This document shows, piece after piece, positions 60,567-64,000 of a stretch of DNA of 64,000 bases (position 1 is the first letter of the stretch; each line of letters opens with the position of its first letter). The stretch comes from Sipunculus nudus (taxonomy: Eukaryota; Annelida; Sipuncula; Golfingiida; Sipunculidae): assembly GCA_026874595.1 (NCBI GenBank), contig CM049321.1, positions 14,775,479 through 14,839,478 of the forward strand. Direction: 5' to 3'. The position numbers were made by a program, and so were the translations under genes. The notes beneath the pieces are model-generated. The model made no database searches and was not told where the DNA came from. It saw only the letters and a list, made by a program, of their open reading frames with translations.

Positions 60567-61894
60567 TACACTGAAATAATGAGCAGTTAAATTATACCGA
60601 TAGATATCTACGTGCCAAAACAAGCGCAGGTGCTTCAGACTCTAGCTTATTCAGGAGCAGCAAGAGTTTTGCCCCTCAAAAGATAAAACCCTAATATTAG
60701 ATCGACAGTCATAGCTGCATTGATGACTGAACATTTTGTGATTATGTGGAATATTTCCTTTTCTATTTTACATACGTCTCAAGATTTACACGTTCTCATC
60801 ACTCCGGAAGTTTTTCATTTTTAAGCATTTTATTGGGTCCTAGGACACTCCTGGCCAGCCTGGGCCCTTTTGTCCACCGGATTTAAATTATATAAAGTAG
60901 TTATTACAACGTCAGACAAATGGGACTTCCTGTATCTTCAAGCATTGAAGATTCACTTATAAATCCTGAGTAATAGGCCCTTCTTATAATTCCCGATAAA
61001 AATTAGTAAGAAAACAACAAAGACAAATTAAATTTAGCCCCGTTTAGCCCCCTTGAAAAAAGCGGTATTATGTAAGTTAACAGAAAAAGATTCCCCATTT
61101 CAAGCAGTTTCTCGTGCCCTTATTGTGGGGACACTTCTGACCGGCCAGGGCCCATGTAGGCCCTTTAAATCACTCCTTACGAAAATTTTACAAATATGCT
61201 AATACACCAACGAGACATGTATTTCTTTTGTATTTCATAAGCAGGTCTCATGCTCGGTTGCGCAGAGACCTAGCTTCAGGTTGCCGCCGGGCGTATACTT
61301 GTTCATGAATTATCAGACGGATACGGGGAAAACTTGTGTTCAACTAAAATGAACGAATAGAGCGAGATAATACACATATAATTTCAAATGTCTGTCCAAC
61401 TGGCGCACAGATCTTGATCTATGACCTTTATCCAGGTACATGCAAAATTTTAGTGACAACTGTCAATAGTTTCTGAGATATATGCTCATATTGTTCACTG
61501 TGAACCGAGGTAGGGTATTTTACTTTAGATGGACAATCTTTGGCCTTTCAAATTTCAGCACAGGCCTGAACTATCTACGAAGTCCTGTCTAATGTTCGGT
61601 TTGATTTACACTAAAAGGCCCAATGTCGACGACGTACCCTTCTTTCTGGCACTTGAAGCAAGTTCTGTATGTTTGTCTGTCTCTCTCTCTCTTGTCTTTC
61701 TGTCTCCCCTGTAAAAGTTATAGCCTCCCTCCCCCATCTCTCTCTCTCTTTGGCCTGAAAAAATCTTATGATCCCCTCTTTCTCTCTCTCTTAATTACAA
61801 GTTTTTGCATTCTCTCTCTGTATATTGGACATTCTTTTTCCTTTCTTTACTTATAAGATTTTGCATGCCTTCTCTCAATGTATTCGAAGTTCAA

Positions 61895-61897
<3 letters not shown>

Positions 61898-61947
<50 letters not shown>
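61898..61947 (+). repeat. (CT)n microsatellite
   Basis: About 50 bp of pure CT inside a 280-bp CT-rich block beginning near 61670. Confidence 0.95.
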
Positions 61948-61950
<3 letters not shown>

Positions 61951-62432
61951 CTGATGAAAATTGATGAGCATAAAATTTATTTTATTGCTATTTGATAAAA
62001 ATATGACTGGTTTCCCGTTGCATGTTTAAGAAATAAAACCACATGAGTAAAATTTAGAGTAACATATAAAATTATGAAAACTCGTACATATCTGAATCAA
62101 ATATAGCATCTTTGACAGTACTGTTAATACAATACGCCAGGCCAACTAGAGATGAACCACTGTTATGTGACGCAGCCAATATCACCATGTGTAGTGGAGG
62201 TGTATGTATTTACATGTTATTGTAATACAAACACTACATGGGTCCCCTGACAATTTAACGTAACAACACATTAGAATAAAGCTGAAAAAAATCAAATGCA
62301 ATCATTCAATTAGAAAATGTAATTATTCAAGATATTTTAATGGAAATTTTTATTGTAACTGCTATCAATGACAACTCTTAAATATTAATCATTAAACCCT
62401 GAATCTACAACAAATATTTTATATACACAATC

Positions 62433-62435
<3 letters not shown>

Positions 62436-62478
<43 letters not shown>

Positions 62479-62624
62479 GTGAATACAAATTGGATTTTAT
62501 AATGAAACCCCAAACAGGACCACTACTTGGTTATTTTTTCATTGTATTCTAATTGATTATGTGGATCTATAATTTATATATATATATACATATATATATA
62601 TATGAATATATATACATATATATA

Positions 62625-62670
<46 letters not shown>
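62436..62670. repeat. (TA)n microsatellites
   Basis: Pure TA runs at 62436-62476 and about 62632-62668, with an interrupted TA/CATA zone at 62575-62631. Confidence 0.9.
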
Positions 62671-62672
<2 letters not shown>

Positions 62673-64000
62673 CGTTAACATACTGGCTGCCAGTCTACTC
62701 CCAACCACATCTATCTATCTATTTATATATACATATATTTTTAATCAGAATTCCCCTGTTGCATTGGTGTTTATGTGCTATAATAAAATTTAATATAAAT
62801 TGAAAAACGATTCAAAAAGATGGCATGATAACACAGTGACAATTCAATATATACATATACAGACTGCGAGACAGACATTATATTTGCAAAAAGACAAACA
62901 AAATAACATACGTGTAACAGGCCCTGAAGCGGGCAAGAAAGGGTTGGTGAATCTTATCTCTAAATGATAAACTGGGGAAACATGTGCACCCCTTTATGGA
63001 ATTACATTATATTCTAAAACATGTTTTTACTGTATACATACTGCTTGCCTCATTGGAGATCAGATAACATTCTGTACTTGTCAATGAAGGGTGACGATGA
63101 AAAAATAAATAAATAAATAAACTAGGGTGCCCAGATGATCACGTGATGGATCACAAGAAACATTCAGTCCAGAAATACTGTCACGTGACCTGGTCCTGTA
63201 TTCTCTCGTAAACGCGTGATGGACGGTATCATATTTTAATTGTATGGGACGTTATCGGATTAAAAGCGATTACATGTCAAATGGACCATTTTCAAACGGA
63301 TCATAGTGCATGTTCTCAACGAAGATCACCTGGACGATGATCAATTAGAAGATATTATTTAGACGATATCTATTTCTATATTTATATATATATTTTTTTA
63401 TGGTTCACTTTAATGTGATGGTATTTATGAAACTTGAAATATTCTTTAAATCATTTTGTATCACCTCTTTTAAATGTGGTACATGGTCATATGATGTCCA
63501 GAAATAATTCAAAGACTGAATTAGTGATATAATCCTAAACATTGTCTATTTACACCTAGGTGTCTTTCATATAGACCCTAAACAAGTCTCTGATCCAAAT
63601 GAAACAAACTTGCCCTTATCGACGTTCGGGACACCCTCATGCTGTACTGGGCTTGCTTGGACTGCGTATGAACATTTTGAAACGAGACAAGTTTCACCAC
63701 CACACCCAGGGCATCTGCGTACAAACTACAACTGTAACTATTCCCCGATGCACCAATTCATCGCGATACAAGGTCAAATATCATACCGGTATCGTCCGAT
63801 GTCCCTGTATTAATATTCTGAACATGCATGATATTCAAACGGATGTGAGACATTTATCTGGCGACCTCAGTATTTTATAAATATAATATTCAGGTGCCTA
63901 TATCGGGTGTAAGCTGAAACAGGACAGGCCATAAATGAGTTAATCTGCATCAGATAGGCTTATCACTGCACGATCACACCAACAGCATGACAAACTCACT

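Larger units (their letters stand above)
60567..64000. other. No gene recognised; microsatellites
   Basis: Contains a pyrimidine-rich block (61670-61950) and several (TA)n runs (62436-62476 and 62575-62670). The frame at 63599-63880 has no signature. About 60840-60880 and 61120-61160 share a loose 'ggacac-c-tg-ccagc--gggccc' phrase. Confidence 0.4.

Noticed and set aside
63599-63880. 93-codon frame near the right edge
   Set aside because: No recognisable domain and no splice support. Overlapping frames of similar length argue for chance.

Overview
This window is AT-rich, intron-containing, very repeat-dense animal DNA. The interspersed repeats (a hairpin head followed by GTCC/GGAC-type simple sequence, GGTGGCGCCACCT-bearing tandem units, many MITEs, a Tx1/L1-like LINE) and the gene families (Golgi sulfotransferase, expanded C2H2 zinc fingers, secreted PAN/EGF protein) fit a marine mollusc, most likely a bivalve. 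That assignment is inference from composition and repeat style; no rRNA, mitochondrial or other diagnostic gene is present. Nothing looks prokaryotic, and there is no CRISPR array or operon.

Three host loci are well supported. (1) A carbohydrate sulfotransferase on the minus strand (2865-3770), with a separate upstream reading frame (3778-3954) that encodes a type II membrane anchor in a different frame. (2) An intact poly-C2H2 zinc-finger gene on the plus strand (last exon, ATG at 16646, stop at 18337), with a splice acceptor just upstream and poly(A) signals just downstream. (3) A five-exon gene on the minus strand (43358 down to 35941) for a secreted protein of 280 residues: signal peptide, PAN/Apple-like domain, EGF domain and an unrecognised C-terminal domain. 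No long ORF reveals this gene. I assembled it from splice sites whose phases all agree.

Layout: 1-2860 short tandem repeats and no gene; 2865-3954 sulfotransferase; 4390-7446 dead LINE fragment split by a 1.37-kb MULE-like MITE; 7450-16100 mostly empty, with microsatellites and poly-C tracts; 16140-18470 TTAA-bounded MITE and zinc-finger gene; 19200-21080 diverged repeats including a ~278-bp tandem array; 21680-28560 a dead zinc-finger paralogue split by a Harbinger-like MITE and by a 5.1-kb element with very long inverted ends; 29594-30770 dead hAT/ZNF862-like transposase; 31550-32790 a second ~277-bp array; 35941-43358 the PAN-EGF gene with transposon remnants in its introns; 43438-55860 MITEs, a possible solo LTR and GACTCG-rich elements; 56490-60566 large direct repeats; 60570-64000 microsatellites and no gene.

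The genes show no common pathway. The main story is transposon turnover: insertions nested in a LINE and in a zinc-finger pseudogene, several with readable target-site duplications, and several sharing families across the window.
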